64,000 bases of DNA from Phycisphaerae bacterium (GCA_019636475.1 JAHBXN010000012.1:1-64000); one strand, 5' to 3'; shown: positions 36,356 through 46,221, counted from the stretch's first letter. Notes: generated by a model from the sequence alone, not told the origin. A program made the numbers and translations.

Positions 36356-38002
36356 TCATCGTTTTAGAAACTTCAATCCAATGAAAACGACCGACGCGTA
36401 CATAAATGCCGTCGCACCCCACATCGTCGTAATACTCGCTGTAATGAAATCCGGCTTGTCCGAAAGGTTCCGCCCGACAATGCTCGCGACAATCACCACC
36501 ACCATCGGAACACAACTGATCCCGAAGGCCGTCAGCACCTGCCCCCCACGAACGATGATGCCGAGCATCGCGCCGATCAGTATGATCGCAACCGCATCCG
36601 CCGCATAAGACCAGCGAAACTCAATCTCACCACGCAGTTCCGACACAAACCGCTGAACCCGCGCCACCACGCTCTTGCGCATTCGCTCCTGCTTCGCGAA
36701 CAGCGGAATCGGAGCTTGCTTGTCGTACAACGACCTGAAGTCGAAGTTCTCGTACCGCCGATTCATCTCCGGCTGCCCGGCGAAGTTCACACGAGGAAGC
36801 GTCTCTTTCGGCTTCCGCACCACCGTCTCGCCCGGCCCGGCCGGTTCGCGCGTCAGAACGACATCCCCGACCAGTTCAATGCCGATCGTCTGCTGACCCG
36901 TCGTGATACTTGATCGGAGCTCGATCGACGCATCGTTCGCACGATAGACGTCCGCCGGCTTGGACGGGTCCGCATAAGTCACTCGAGCCGTCACGCCATT
37001 CAGGCGTAATCGCCCGTCCTCGCGATCGGTGGAATACCGCTCCGCCGACAAATCGATCGAAAACTTTCGATCCAGAAATCGAACCGAACCCTCCTTGCCG
37101 ATCGATTCCTCCGCAACCTGATTCAGAAAATACACCATCATCTCGCGGCGAAGACCGTGCGTAAGATCCTTGATTTCAGGAATTTCCCCCGGATCCGCCA
37201 GCCACGATTTCAGCGTCGCCAGATTCTCAAACTTGATTTTCCGCCCCATCGCCAGCGGAATTTCCATCGGCCCGATGCGCTGGCTCTTGAGCGTATAGGA
37301 CTGCGTGCGAGTCGTGTCGAACACCCGCACTCCTTCCATCAGTATCGTCACCTGCGGAGAACGATTCGTCGCATCAAAATCGATGATCGCCTCGTCAGCT
37401 GTGCCGAATCGTGTGTAGTTCAATGCCTCCAGCTCGGTGAATGCCACGCCGATCAGCCGAAGAAACGTATGGTTCCGCCGAAATTCCTCGGGCAGTTGCT
37501 CAGACGAAACTCTCTCACAGCGGCCCGCCGTAATTCGATACCGGTCCCCGTAGGTTAGCGGCTTGTTCTTCTGAAATTGCCCGAGAACAATCGCCGGCAA
37601 GTCGCGCCGGGTCACCTCCGAAATGCGGGCCGTCAACATCGGAATAATGTTGTTCCACGAAAAGTAGGTGACCAGCGTAATGACAAAGCCCAGCAGCATT
37701 GGAGCAAGCAGCAGGCGATGGATGTTGATGCCCGCCGCCTGGCACGCGAGCACTTCGTTATCCGTCGCGGCCCGGCCGTAGGTGATCGTCGCACTGAACA
37801 ATGCGGCGACCGGCAGAATCAGCGTAATGGCAACCGGCGTCAGATAGAGAAAGATGCTGAACATCTGCTCGGCGCCGATACCTTCCGAGCGAAATATATT
37901 CGCCACGCCTCCGCCCATGACGATCAGGAGCGTCAGCGAGGCCGCGGTCATGAGAAAGGTTCTCAATAGCTCGCGTGCGAAATAGAGATGCAGCGTCGTC
38001 AT
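36356..38002 (-). CDS. lptF: LptF-like permease of the LPS export complex, enlarged
   Basis: The 548-aa YjgP/YjgQ family protein has the same layout as its neighbour: YFARELLRTFLMTAASLTLLI first segment, PVAALFSATITYGRAATDNEVLACQAAG cytoplasmic coupling region, periplasmic domain and terminal membrane segments. It is about 180 residues longer than the usual ~360. The extra length falls in the periplasmic part and a predicted loop (about 240-440) with an RMRKS-type basic stretch before the last segments. It should pair with LptG downstream. The role of the insertion is unknown. Confidence 0.83.
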   Translation of the reverse strand: MTTLHLYFARELLRTFLMTAASLTLLIVMGGGVANIFRSEGIGAEQMFSIFLYLTPVAITLILPVAALFSATITYGRAATDNEVLACQAAGINIHRLLLAPMLLGFVITLVTYFSWNNIIPMLTARISEVTRRDLPAIVLGQFQKNKPLTYGDRYRITAGRCERVSSEQLPEEFRRNHTFLRLIGVAFTELEALNYTRFGTADEAIIDFDATNRSPQVTILMEGVRVFDTTRTQSYTLKSQRIGPMEIPLAMGRKIKFENLATLKSWLADPGEIPEIKDLTHGLRREMMVYFLNQVAEESIGKEGSVRFLDRKFSIDLSAERYSTDREDGRLRLNGVTARVTYADPSKPADVYRANDASIELRSSITTGQQTIGIELVGDVVLTREPAGPGETVVRKPKETLPRVNFAGQPEMNRRYENFDFRSLYDKQAPIPLFAKQERMRKSVVARVQRFVSELRGEIEFRWSYAADAVAIILIGAMLGIIVRGGQVLTAFGISCVPMVVVIVASIVGRNLSDKPDFITASITTMWGATAFMYASVVFIGLKFLKR

Positions 38003-38164
38003 GCGTTCGGCGGTGCGACTTCCCGGCCGGCCCTTTCATCGCGACACATCGGCCGGAACCGTCTCATCGAGAAAACTCTAAGTGAAATCCCAGCCAAACG
38101 GAAGCCGCGACAAACCGGAAGGGCAAAACCTGCCGGACGCCCTCGATTATCCCGTTCCAATTCC

Positions 38165-39811
38165 TCATCCTTTGCGTTTTCTCAGTCGCTTGACGGCGAC
38201 CTCCGCTTCCTTCCGAATTTCGCTATCCGTTTCCCGAGACAAAACCCGCTCCAGGCGTTCGACATCCACCGCACCGCCGATCGCCGACAACGCCCGAACC
38301 GCCTCCAGTCGAACCGCGCGGGAGTCGTCCTCCAGCATCAGCACGCCAAGACGTTCCGAGATTTTCTCAACCGAGTAATGCTCCCTCGGCACGCAGGCCG
38401 CCACCGCTTCGCACGCCCGTGCCCGGACGTTGGCCTTTCGGTCGTCCAGTACCAAAAGCAGTAGTTCGACGCTGGTTTCCGGATCACGACGCGCCGCCAT
38501 CCCCGCGAGCGCCATCGCCCGAACCGCCGCCGACTCATCCCGCGCGTACTTCTGAACCATGTAAAAATCATCACCCTCCGCACTGAATGCCAGCGCAAAG
38601 ACTGCCGGCGCACGCTGCTTGTCATCGCCGCTTTTCGCCAGCGTCCGAATCTTCGACCCATATTCCTTCGTCAGCGCCGCGAGCAGCCGCCGCGTCTGAT
38701 CAAGCACGTCGACGTCGCGCTTCGACCGTGCAGCTTCATACTTGATCAGCGCTTCGCCCAGCGTTCGCGCCAGTTCCGAGGATTTCATCAGGGCCGGCGC
38801 CCGTTCACGCGGCGAAATCCGACGCTCCAATTCTTCCAGAGCCGGCATCCACACGCTCTTCGGCCACTTCTGGCGATACTCCGTGCATAGCGCGAACGCT
38901 TCCTTCCGATCGCCCTTGCGAAGCGATGTCTCAGCCTTGTCAAAGACGATCAACTGATCAATCAACACGTCGCGCTGATCGGCCGTCAACGTCTGCACGC
39001 GCGTTGCGTCGGCCGCGAGTTCCATCACATACGTTTCGACGCCCTCGGGACGGCGCCGCTCGTACTCCGCCCGCGCCTCCAGCTTCAGAAGCGTGCGGTC
39101 CATTCGTGCCCAGTGGATGATCGCCTGCCCTTTCGTGAACCGGCATTCGCTCTCAAGCGAGCCCTTGAAATTTCCCGTCACGTACATCGTCATGACGGCA
39201 GCCGTTTCATCCTTACCCTTGAGCAGCTCGATGAACTCCATCGTCTGCTTGCCCTCGAAATCCGCGTCGCGAACGTCGCGCTCCCATTTCCCGCCCGCCG
39301 TCAGCGCGTGCTTCGGCCAGTATGCAAAATCAAGCATGACCCTCAGCACGGCGGTATCAAGCGCGCCGCCCTTGGGGACAAGCACCTCCGATTCGTAAGC
39401 GCTGCGCTCCAGGCTGTACAGCCGGATATCCCCGCGCGAAAGACCGAAGTACGCCGGCCTGGGAGTTGGTGTCACCATTGCGGCACCATCAAACAGACTC
39501 ACGACCCTTGCAGGCCCGTCCACGATCTGGTGCACAACACGCACATGACCCGGACTGGTCTCGTTCGCATTCAACTGCGTCCAGTCGAGAGACTGACGAT
39601 AGATCAGCTCCTCCGTCTTGCGGTCCTTCCTGATCTTGCGATGAACCGTGCGAACGACGCGATGCTGCGTGAAATGCCCCGGCAGCAGATTGTTCTTCAA
39701 CGTGACGCGATCAGCAGCCGCCGCATGAACCAAATCGGCCGCACCGAACGAGGCGATCACCAGCGCGAGAATGACAACCAGAGATCGTCGCTCCATGCGT
39801 TCAACTCCCAT
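38165..39811 (-). CDS. Exported protein with C-terminal HEAT-like repeats
   Basis: The 548-aa protein has a signal peptide (SLVVILALVIASFGAADLVHAAAA). A beta-rich middle part (about 40-230) of no known family follows, then a helical segment. The C-terminal ~200 residues hold HEAT/PBS-lyase-type repeats (SAVRAMALAGMAARRDPE, ANVRARACEAVAACVPRE, RAVRLEAVRALSAIGGA, SEIRKEAEVAVKRL). Such repeats bind other proteins. ATG 39811 follows GAGGAG by 8 bases; ATG 39796 also has GGAG 8 bases upstream. It lies 162 bp upstream of the lptF gene on the same strand, but a shared function is not shown. Confidence 0.75.
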   Translation of the reverse strand: MGVERMERRSLVVILALVIASFGAADLVHAAAADRVTLKNNLLPGHFTQHRVVRTVHRKIRKDRKTEELIYRQSLDWTQLNANETSPGHVRVVHQIVDGPARVVSLFDGAAMVTPTPRPAYFGLSRGDIRLYSLERSAYESEVLVPKGGALDTAVLRVMLDFAYWPKHALTAGGKWERDVRDADFEGKQTMEFIELLKGKDETAAVMTMYVTGNFKGSLESECRFTKGQAIIHWARMDRTLLKLEARAEYERRRPEGVETYVMELAADATRVQTLTADQRDVLIDQLIVFDKAETSLRKGDRKEAFALCTEYRQKWPKSVWMPALEELERRISPRERAPALMKSSELARTLGEALIKYEAARSKRDVDVLDQTRRLLAALTKEYGSKIRTLAKSGDDKQRAPAVFALAFSAEGDDFYMVQKYARDESAAVRAMALAGMAARRDPETSVELLLLVLDDRKANVRARACEAVAACVPREHYSVEKISERLGVLMLEDDSRAVRLEAVRALSAIGGAVDVERLERVLSRETDSEIRKEAEVAVKRLRKRKG

Positions 39812-40012
39812 TCGATCGGCTCCTCGCCTTCGCGCCGGCACGGTCGCCCGGTCTTCGCACCGCATTATAAGGCACCCGCCGTCTCGAATCTCAGACCGGT
39901 CCCACGCCTCCCGGCAGCCGGGATTCGGCAGTGGCCCGCTCGAGCCCCATTGTCGATCTGTCGATTCACTCCGAGAATAGGCCCGCACTGATTGACAAGG
40001 AGTTCCGACAGT

Positions 40013-41068
40013 ATGAACCGTATCCCGCACACGCATCGACACGCTCCTTTTCTCGCCCTCGTGTCACTGGGCCTCACTGCCAACCTTCTCGGTTGTTCCG
40101 GCGGCGACAAAGGAAAAATCTGGGTCTATCACTATCCCGACTTCTACACCCCCGATCTCAAGCACGTTGCCGTGTTGCCTTTCGCGAATCGCAGCCCGGA
40201 TTTCGCGGCGGGCGACCGAATCAGCGGCCGGATCTCCGCCATACTTACCAACAACGGCACCTACGAGGTCTATACGCGCCAGAACCTCACCGACATCCTC
40301 GCCGAGAAAGACATGGCGGATGCAGGCATCATCGAGGGCGAACAGGCCATGGAGATCGGCCGCCTCAAGTCCGTACAGGCTCTCATCTGTGGCGTCTGCG
40401 ACCGATTCGAAGCCGTCTCCCAGCAGGAAGTTCGTTATCAGCAGCAGCCGCAGTTCGGCTATGACGCCTATGGCAATGTCATCATCACAGGCTTTGTAAA
40501 TGTCCCCTATCAATGGACGCGCCACGACGCGTTCGTCGAGTGCCGCGTCGTCATCATCGACACCCACACCGGCCGCCAGATCGGCGCGGTGACCGACCCG
40601 TCCGCGATCTACTCCGAAGGCAGCCCGCCGAAGTATCAGGCAACCGATGTTTTGCGAATGGCCGAAGAGGATCAGATCGCAAAAATCGTCCGCGGCATCG
40701 CTGTCACGAGGACGCAGATCAAATTGAAAGGCAAGGTCCTTCGCACCGCTTCCGGATTGTACGACAATCAATGGGACTGGCAGGACACCTTCGCGGCCGA
40801 TGCCAACGCAATGACAGTGGTGGTCTCGCTCCCGCCCGAAGCCGATCGCAACAGCTTCACCATCCGGATCGTGAAAAAGGACGCACGAGAAGTGCTCGCG
40901 GAACATTCATTCGAATGGAACAAGCAGAACGCGGGACAGGGCTTTCCATTTGATATCGCTCCGCTGCTCGCAAAGGCCGGACCGGGCCAGTTCGAGGCAA
41001 AGCTCTACTCCGGTCCGGAACCCATCGCCTGGTATACCTTCAACCTGACCGAACGACGTGCCCGGTGA
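40013..41068 (+). CDS. Lipoprotein with CsgG/TolB-like N-terminal domain
   Basis: The 351-aa protein has a lipoprotein signal ending at LLGC. A domain like the N-terminal part of CsgG/TolB-type proteins follows (KHVAVLPFANRSPDF, then EVYTRQNLTDILAEKDMADAGII, ALICGVCDRFEAV), seen in outer-membrane-associated assembly or secretion lipoproteins. A tyrosine-rich loop (QQQPQFGYDAYGNVIITG) and a C-terminal beta-sandwich part follow. ATG 40013 is preferred because AGGAG lies about 10 bases upstream. It is divergent from the HEAT-repeat gene. The exact role is unknown. Confidence 0.72.
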   Translation: MNRIPHTHRHAPFLALVSLGLTANLLGCSGGDKGKIWVYHYPDFYTPDLKHVAVLPFANRSPDFAAGDRISGRISAILTNNGTYEVYTRQNLTDILAEKDMADAGIIEGEQAMEIGRLKSVQALICGVCDRFEAVSQQEVRYQQQPQFGYDAYGNVIITGFVNVPYQWTRHDAFVECRVVIIDTHTGRQIGAVTDPSAIYSEGSPPKYQATDVLRMAEEDQIAKIVRGIAVTRTQIKLKGKVLRTASGLYDNQWDWQDTFAADANAMTVVVSLPPEADRNSFTIRIVKKDAREVLAEHSFEWNKQNAGQGFPFDIAPLLAKAGPGQFEAKLYSGPEPIAWYTFNLTERRAR

Positions 41069-41382
41069 CGCGACTTCGCCGCTCCCGTCTGACACGGTGG
41101 ATCGGATATTCATGCAAACTCAACGCATCACTCATTTCGGAATAACACGTCCGCATATGACTGAAATCCAGCATTCGCTCGACACGGAAACAACCCGCGC
41201 GCCGGACGCTGCCTTGCGATATGAGTGCACCGAACATACAATCAATTGAGAGGGGCAAATCCGATTTGTACCCGAAAGCGCGGCGGTGCAGATCGACAAA
41301 CGGGTCCGAAGTTCGGCCCGGAACGCCCCGGTGGGACTCCCTCTGAAAAGCCAAGGAGTCGCGAGCGCGATCGGAGGTTTTT
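41069..41382. other. Intergenic region of 314 bp
   Basis: Sequence between the lipoprotein and HNH genes. No gene, terminator or repeat was recognised. Confidence 0.4.
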
Positions 41383-42012
41383 GTGCCTGCTCCGGCATCG
41401 GCTTTGGGTCTGAACGTTCTGGTGCTCAATCGCCATTACCTGGCGATTCGAATCATCAACGTCAAGCGCGCGTTCAGCCTGCTCTGCCGCGAGTTGGCCG
41501 AAGTGGTCCACGTCGAGCAGGACCGGTACGTCTCCTACGACTTCGAGGACTGGCGCGAGCTGTCCGAACTGGCCAGGCAGTTTGAACCCCACGCGCACGA
41601 CTGGATCCGGACTGTCCGCTTCGATATTGCGGTTCCGCGCATCATCAGGCTCGCCATTTTCGATCGGCTGCCCAAGCAGGAAGTCAAGTTCAACCGGCGA
41701 AACCTCTACGCACGCGACAGCAACCGCTGCCAATATTGCGGAATCCGATTCTCCACAACCGAATTGTCGCTGGACCACGTTGTTCCCCGCAGCCAGAATG
41801 GCCCGTCGACGTGGGAGAACATCGTCTGCGCCTGTCTCAAATGCAACATAAAGAAGGGCGGCCGCACACCCGATCAGGCCAACATGAAGCTGATTCGTCC
41901 GCCGAAGAAGCCCAGGCGGAACCCCTGCATCAGCATCAAGCTCATGGACGACCGCTACGCAAGCTGGAAGGCCTTCCTCGACAACGCCTACTGGTCCGTC
42001 GAGCTGAAGTAG
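41383..42012 (+). CDS. HNH endonuclease family protein
   Basis: The 209-aa protein carries a C-terminal HNH module: zinc-type CQYCG, the catalytic SLDHVVPRSQNGPSTWENIV, and the second cysteine pair CACLKCNIKKGGRTP. The N-terminus (GLNVLVLNRHYLAIRIINVKRAFSLL) matches the widespread stand-alone HNH proteins found near housekeeping genes in many bacteria. These are thought to be DNA nucleases of unclear role. The start is GTG at 41383 with GGAGG five bases upstream. It is not linked to a restriction system or mobile element here. Confidence 0.88.
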   Translation: MPAPASALGLNVLVLNRHYLAIRIINVKRAFSLLCRELAEVVHVEQDRYVSYDFEDWRELSELARQFEPHAHDWIRTVRFDIAVPRIIRLAIFDRLPKQEVKFNRRNLYARDSNRCQYCGIRFSTTELSLDHVVPRSQNGPSTWENIVCACLKCNIKKGGRTPDQANMKLIRPPKKPRRNPCISIKLMDDRYASWKAFLDNAYWSVELK

Positions 42013-42032
42013 CGATTGACCGCAATCGTGCG

Positions 42033-43199
42033 TCAGCTACTTATTCGATCCAGCACAAATCGCGCCAGCACCGGAGCCACCACTTCGTAGCCCGCCGGCG
42101 TCAGATGACAATGATCGTAGATCAAGCCCCGGGCACGATTCTCGCGGTACGCCTCGCGGAGCGCTGGCAGCAGATCGCAAGCCGGTATCGATAGCCGACC
42201 AAGCGTCGCCGCAAAATGGCGTTGGGGCGTATCTTCAACAAACTCCGCTTCGACCTGGTATTTCACGGGAAACAAAGCGACAAGCAGTTGGAAGCCGTGC
42301 TGAGCTGAGAGCTCTTTCATCGCTTCCAGCTCCGCCCCCATCCGATCCCATGCCCAGTCGAACCAGGCTACGCCCCAGTCCGACATGGCCGATGCGACCT
42401 CGAACTCAAACGTGGCTCGATCAGTGCGCCATGCTTCGGCGTCGAGCGGCTTCTCCGGAAACGGCCGCCCCGAAAGACGTTCCCACCGCGCCTGCCCTTG
42501 CTCCGCCAGATCATACGCCAGTCGCCGAGCGGTCAGCCGTTGCACGATCGGACTGTCGGCCAGCACCCCCTCGGGCGGAGCGAAGAATGCCGAGGCCGAG
42601 GCATCATTGAGAAATAATCCGACCAGCACCACATCAGGCTGAACCAGCAGGCCGGTCTCCAACAGCAATTCAAGCTCCGTCGCCAGCGCCGCACCGGCCA
42701 GCCCGCCGTTCAGCACCTCGCAGTGAGAGCCGTCACGGCGCAGGGATTCCTGAACCAGCGCCGGGTACGTTTCCGACTCCTCCACGTAGGCTCCAAGCGT
42801 GATTGAATCTCCGAGCACAAGTATGCGCGTGACGCCGGGCTGCTTCGGCAGCACGTCGCCGCCTCGCATGCCCAGGGCGTTTGTTTGGAATCGCACGCGG
42901 CGATTCGAGATCGGATCGACAATCTCCGCATCCATCAGCCGGCGCAGCCGAATCCCGCGCGACGTTTCAACATAAATCGGAGGAACGCGCGGCCCGTCTG
43001 GTCGACGCGGGCTTCGCAGCGCCGAATCCGGATCAATCGGCCCGACATTCGATGTGAGCATCGCCACGATCAGATTTGAAATATGCCAGAGCCCCGCGCC
43101 CGCGAGCACAACAAGCAGAACCGCCGCCGCGCGAAAGACGAAGGCGCGCCCTGCCGGCGCAGGCCGAGATAGAGTCGAACAGGGGGAATCATCGCCCAT
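42033..43199 (-). CDS. Membrane-anchored SGNH/GDSL hydrolase
   Basis: The 388-aa protein has an N-terminal membrane helix (about 18-42) and an SGNH hydrolase domain: Ser in LVLGDSITLGAYV (block I), Gly in LNGGLAG (II), Asn in LFLNDAS (III) and Asp/His in DHCHLTPAGYE (V). Relatives include acetyl esterases that act on cell-surface glycans. An N-terminal anchor places the catalytic domain outside the inner membrane. No operon partner is seen, and the substrate is unknown. Confidence 0.85.
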   Translation of the reverse strand: MGDDSPCSTLSRPAPAGRAFVFRAAAVLLVVLAGAGLWHISNLIVAMLTSNVGPIDPDSALRSPRRPDGPRVPPIYVETSRGIRLRRLMDAEIVDPISNRRVRFQTNALGMRGGDVLPKQPGVTRILVLGDSITLGAYVEESETYPALVQESLRRDGSHCEVLNGGLAGAALATELELLLETGLLVQPDVVLVGLFLNDASASAFFAPPEGVLADSPIVQRLTARRLAYDLAEQGQARWERLSGRPFPEKPLDAEAWRTDRATFEFEVASAMSDWGVAWFDWAWDRMGAELEAMKELSAQHGFQLLVALFPVKYQVEAEFVEDTPQRHFAATLGRLSIPACDLLPALREAYRENRARGLIYDHCHLTPAGYEVVAPVLARFVLDRISS

Positions 43200-43274
43200 G
43201 AAAGAAAGTATCGCGCAGACCGACGAGCAGGGAAACCGGAAATCCGGATCGTGTCGCGGCCGCCACCCGGGCGA

Positions 43275-44072
43275 TCAAGGTGTCTGCAGCGCCGCCGGAA
43301 TCTCGCTCAGCCGCTGATAGACGACGGTCTGCGAGGCGAGCGTTCCCTGCATCGTCAGGAAATCGTCCGACATCGTCGCACTCTCAAAGCCGATCGGCAT
43401 GCCCAGCGTCGTCGTGCTCCAGGTGAATTGATCACCGGTTCGAACCGGCTCGTCGGCATTGGTAAGAAAAATGTCCTGCCCGAACACGCCGCGAATCGGC
43501 CGATTGTTGTAGCTGATGTAGAAATTGCCGTCACCGCCCGCCTGGCGAGCGTACTGAATCGCGCCGATGATCTTGCCTTCGTCGCTGAACCGGATGTCCT
43601 GCGTGCCGAACACATTGGTCGTCCGCCACGCGCCGGCGAGTGCCGAAACTGTGGCATCCGGCGTGACCACGATGATCACCGTCTGCGTGGTCGGGTTACA
43701 TCCATCGGCGGACCCGACATTGACTGTCCGGGATGCCTGCTGATAGCCCGGCGGCGCAACCGTGATGTCAAAGCGCCCGAACAGGTTGATCCCGATCGGA
43801 AAATTCTGACACGGAAAGTCCGCGGAGCAGCCGCCCGTGTCGGCCGTTCCGAGGTTTCGCCGAACGGTAATCCGCGCTCGGTCGACCGTCGCGCCGTCTT
43901 CGTCGGTAATGGTCAGGCGAATGGCCGGGTTGCCCAGCGTGCCGCAGGTGCTGTTGTTGTTGTTCGAGGGCGGCCCGTTCGAACCGCACTGCCCCTGCAA
44001 CGCAGCCATTCCCGAACACAGCGCGAATGCTCCAAGAACCATCGTCGTCCAAAGCGATTTCTGTTTTCCCAT
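43275..44072 (-). CDS. Exported protein of unknown function with beta-sandwich (carboxypeptidase regulatory-like) part
   Basis: The 265-aa protein has a signal peptide (LWTTMVLGAFALCSGMAALQG), then a Ser/Asn-rich linker. A segment like a carboxypeptidase regulatory/transthyretin-type domain follows (IRLTITDEDGATVDRARITVRR, FDITVAPPGYQQASRTVNV). A second beta-rich part follows (RTTNVFGTQDIRFSDEGKIIGAIQY). Such domains bind or stiffen surface proteins. The start is set to ATG 44072 at the signal peptide because the longer frame adds 15 unlikely residues. No partner is evident. Confidence 0.6.
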   Translation of the reverse strand: MGKQKSLWTTMVLGAFALCSGMAALQGQCGSNGPPSNNNNSTCGTLGNPAIRLTITDEDGATVDRARITVRRNLGTADTGGCSADFPCQNFPIGINLFGRFDITVAPPGYQQASRTVNVGSADGCNPTTQTVIIVVTPDATVSALAGAWRTTNVFGTQDIRFSDEGKIIGAIQYARQAGGDGNFYISYNNRPIRGVFGQDIFLTNADEPVRTGDQFTWSTTTLGMPIGFESATMSDDFLTMQGTLASQTVVYQRLSEIPAALQTP

Positions 44073-44325
44073 GCTCAAATCTGCACCCCGGGGTCGGCGA
44101 GGACCGGTATAAAGCATTCTATTCTAGCAGCCTTTCAGCCTTTGCCGAGCCCGCTCCGCGCCGCACATGCGACGGCCGCACCCGATAATCACCCCCTTCG
44201 ATCGTGGGCCACCCCGGAATTCACACCAAACGCCGCAATCCGGCGTCGCTCCCCGGAGCGCTGATCAAGCTTCTTCTTACGCCGGGCTGCCGGCGCCTCA
44301 ATACAGGGGCTGAATGGAGATTGTC

Positions 44326-45042
44326 ATGGCCGTTCACACGATCCGCCGCGCAGGAGCTTCAATCGCCGCCTGCTTCTTTGTCGCGGGCTGCGTCGCCCAC
44401 CGCCAGACACAGTACTTCGAAGTCGTCGATCCGGACTCGGGAAATATCAACTACTACCGAATGACGCTTGAAGGCGGAGGAGGAATCGGCGTCAACTACC
44501 AGCTACAGGCCGGGTACTTCTCAGCAGCGTCCGTCGACGTGCTTCGCGGTCGGATTCCGCAGATTCCCGAGGTTGATCTGCCGATCGAATGCGACGCCGC
44601 ATTCGAAGCCCTCACGGCCGGGTACTACGACTCGCTGGTCACCTTGTCGGAAGCGACTCGACAAAACCGCGGCGCGGACCTGCCTGCAGGCATCGACGAC
44701 CTCGCACTGCAGAATGCCCGGCTTGTCTGGTTCGGCCAGCTCTCGCCGGCCGACGTGGCCGCAATGGGAATGAACCAATCGAACAACCCGTTCGAGTTTC
44801 GCAAGCTGGTGTTCTGGTCGTCGGCGCAGAACATCGACCTGCGCGCCTATGGAAGCGAGATCGACGCGATGATTGACAGCGCAACGACCCTCATACGTGC
44901 GTCCCGGATGCGCGAAAAACGGGATGCGTCGCAGCGCCGTAGCGTCAGTGAATTCATCATTCGGCTCCTTGAGACACAGCCCGAGCTGGCCCCCTTCAAG
45001 GATGCCGTAACCTCGCTGCTGGGTCCACCTCATGAACAATAA
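44326..45042 (+). CDS. Lipoprotein of unknown function
   Basis: The 238-aa protein has a lipoprotein signal ending at FFVAGC. The rest has no recognised family: a tyrosine-containing NINYYRMTLEGGGGIGVNYQLQAGYFSAASVDVL region, then a mainly helical part. ATG 44326 is chosen because GGAG lies six bases upstream. It is followed 27 bp later by another lipoprotein gene on the same strand, so they are probably co-transcribed. Confidence 0.65.
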   Translation: MAVHTIRRAGASIAACFFVAGCVAHRQTQYFEVVDPDSGNINYYRMTLEGGGGIGVNYQLQAGYFSAASVDVLRGRIPQIPEVDLPIECDAAFEALTAGYYDSLVTLSEATRQNRGADLPAGIDDLALQNARLVWFGQLSPADVAAMGMNQSNNPFEFRKLVFWSSAQNIDLRAYGSEIDAMIDSATTLIRASRMREKRDASQRRSVSEFIIRLLETQPELAPFKDAVTSLLGPPHEQ

Positions 45043-45069
45043 CACTTGGCACCGTGATGGAGACACTCC

Positions 45070-45906
45070 ATGAATTTTCGATCCGTTCCTATCCGTGCCT
45101 TTCCAGCCGCAATAGCCGTTTGCCTCTGCATGGCGGCGGGATGCCAAAGCACGCTGCGCGTCCGCGTGGAAAAACTCGAAGGAGTGCAATCGAGCGTGCC
45201 TGACGGTCTGCCGGACACACTCCGGATATTGCTGGCCGCGCTTGAGGGCCTCGACGAAATCTGCACCGAATGCCGCATCACATACGGCGATGCGGCGGTC
45301 GAAAGCGCGTTGTCGGCGCTGGCGGATTCACAGCGAAAAGGCCGCGCCCTGTTGCCGATCATTCGCGATCTCATTGACCGCCAGGCGCGCGGACAGATCG
45401 GTGGGCGAGCGCTCGCGGCGCAGACCGCCGCGTTGCATCGGCGCGTGCGCGCATTGATTCCTCGCATCGATCTCGATGCGCTGTCGACGGTGATTCCGAT
45501 CGAAATTGAACCGGCACAGCGCGCCGCGATGCAGCGACTCGCGGCGGACCTGCCGGTCGTCGTCGATCGGTTTGCGACGGCGCTGGCCTCCGCGGCGGCC
45601 GGATCAGCCGGATTCGGCGGATTTCGTCAGGGCGGGGTGTTTCAGATCAATCCGGGCGATCCGGCGTATGACCGGGTGCTGGTTGCCGTCCCAGCGGCGA
45701 ATCCGATCACGGAAGTGCGCGTTCGCGCCGTCGGCGATACGGGCGTGATGCTTGTTCAGGAAAGCCCGGCACAGATGCGGCTTTATCAGATCAGCAACGA
45801 TCCTTCGACGATCATGCGCAACGCAAGCTTCATCATGAACAAGGTTCTGCAAGCCGCGGTGAAATTCAGCGGATGGCGGATGGAAACCGGCGTGAGCGGC
45901 CCCTGA
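45070..45906 (+). CDS. Lipoprotein of unknown function
   Basis: The 278-aa protein has a lipoprotein signal ending at MAAGC, with GGAG about 7 bases before the ATG. The mature part is helical, with regular charged segments (VRVEKLEGVQ, LLAALEGLDEIC). The C-terminal part is beta-like (DRVLVAVPAANPITEVRVRAVGDTG). No named domain is recognised. It follows another lipoprotein gene by 27 bp and may act in the same envelope complex. Confidence 0.65.
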   Translation: MNFRSVPIRAFPAAIAVCLCMAAGCQSTLRVRVEKLEGVQSSVPDGLPDTLRILLAALEGLDEICTECRITYGDAAVESALSALADSQRKGRALLPIIRDLIDRQARGQIGGRALAAQTAALHRRVRALIPRIDLDALSTVIPIEIEPAQRAAMQRLAADLPVVVDRFATALASAAAGSAGFGGFRQGGVFQINPGDPAYDRVLVAVPAANPITEVRVRAVGDTGVMLVQESPAQMRLYQISNDPSTIMRNASFIMNKVLQAAVKFSGWRMETGVSGP

Positions 45907-45924
45907 TCGAATGCTCGAAGCGCG

Positions 45925-46221
45925 TCACTCCGAAATGCAGCAGCCGACGACCACCAGTTCGTCCGTCGCGGGGAAAACGCGCGAAACCCTGTAGGGCTCC
46001 TCGAAGGACGCCCAGCGGTCGTGGTCGAATCGGCGAATGTGAATCAGATCCCCCAAGCGCGGCGCTTCATGAACGCGAGCCATGAAACCGTAGCCGGACG
46101 GTGAACGATCGATCGTCCAGGCCTTGTGATCCTCGATGCGGCCCGGCCGCTTCCATCGAATGATATCCTGGGAATCGAGTCGAACTTCCCGGCGTTTGTC
46201 GGCACTGGCCATGTCGATCAT
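45925..46221 (-). CDS. PilZ-like small protein
   Basis: The 98-aa protein has the two hallmarks of c-di-GMP-binding PilZ domains: an N-terminal RxxxR (KRREVRLD) and a D-x-S-x-x-G (DRSPSGYG). The remaining beta strands are short (DLIHIRRFD, YRVSRVFPATDELVVVGC). ATG 46221 is preferred because GGAG lies 8 bases upstream. If functional, it could link c-di-GMP to pili or glycan export, both encoded in this window. Motif matches are short, so confidence is moderate. Confidence 0.6.
   Translation of the reverse strand: MIDMASADKRREVRLDSQDIIRWKRPGRIEDHKAWTIDRSPSGYGFMARVHEAPRLGDLIHIRRFDHDRWASFEEPYRVSRVFPATDELVVVGCCISE

Noticed and set aside
41383-42012. HNH protein as part of a restriction or homing system
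   Set aside because: No methylase, intron or inserted gene adjoins; it matches the common stand-alone family.
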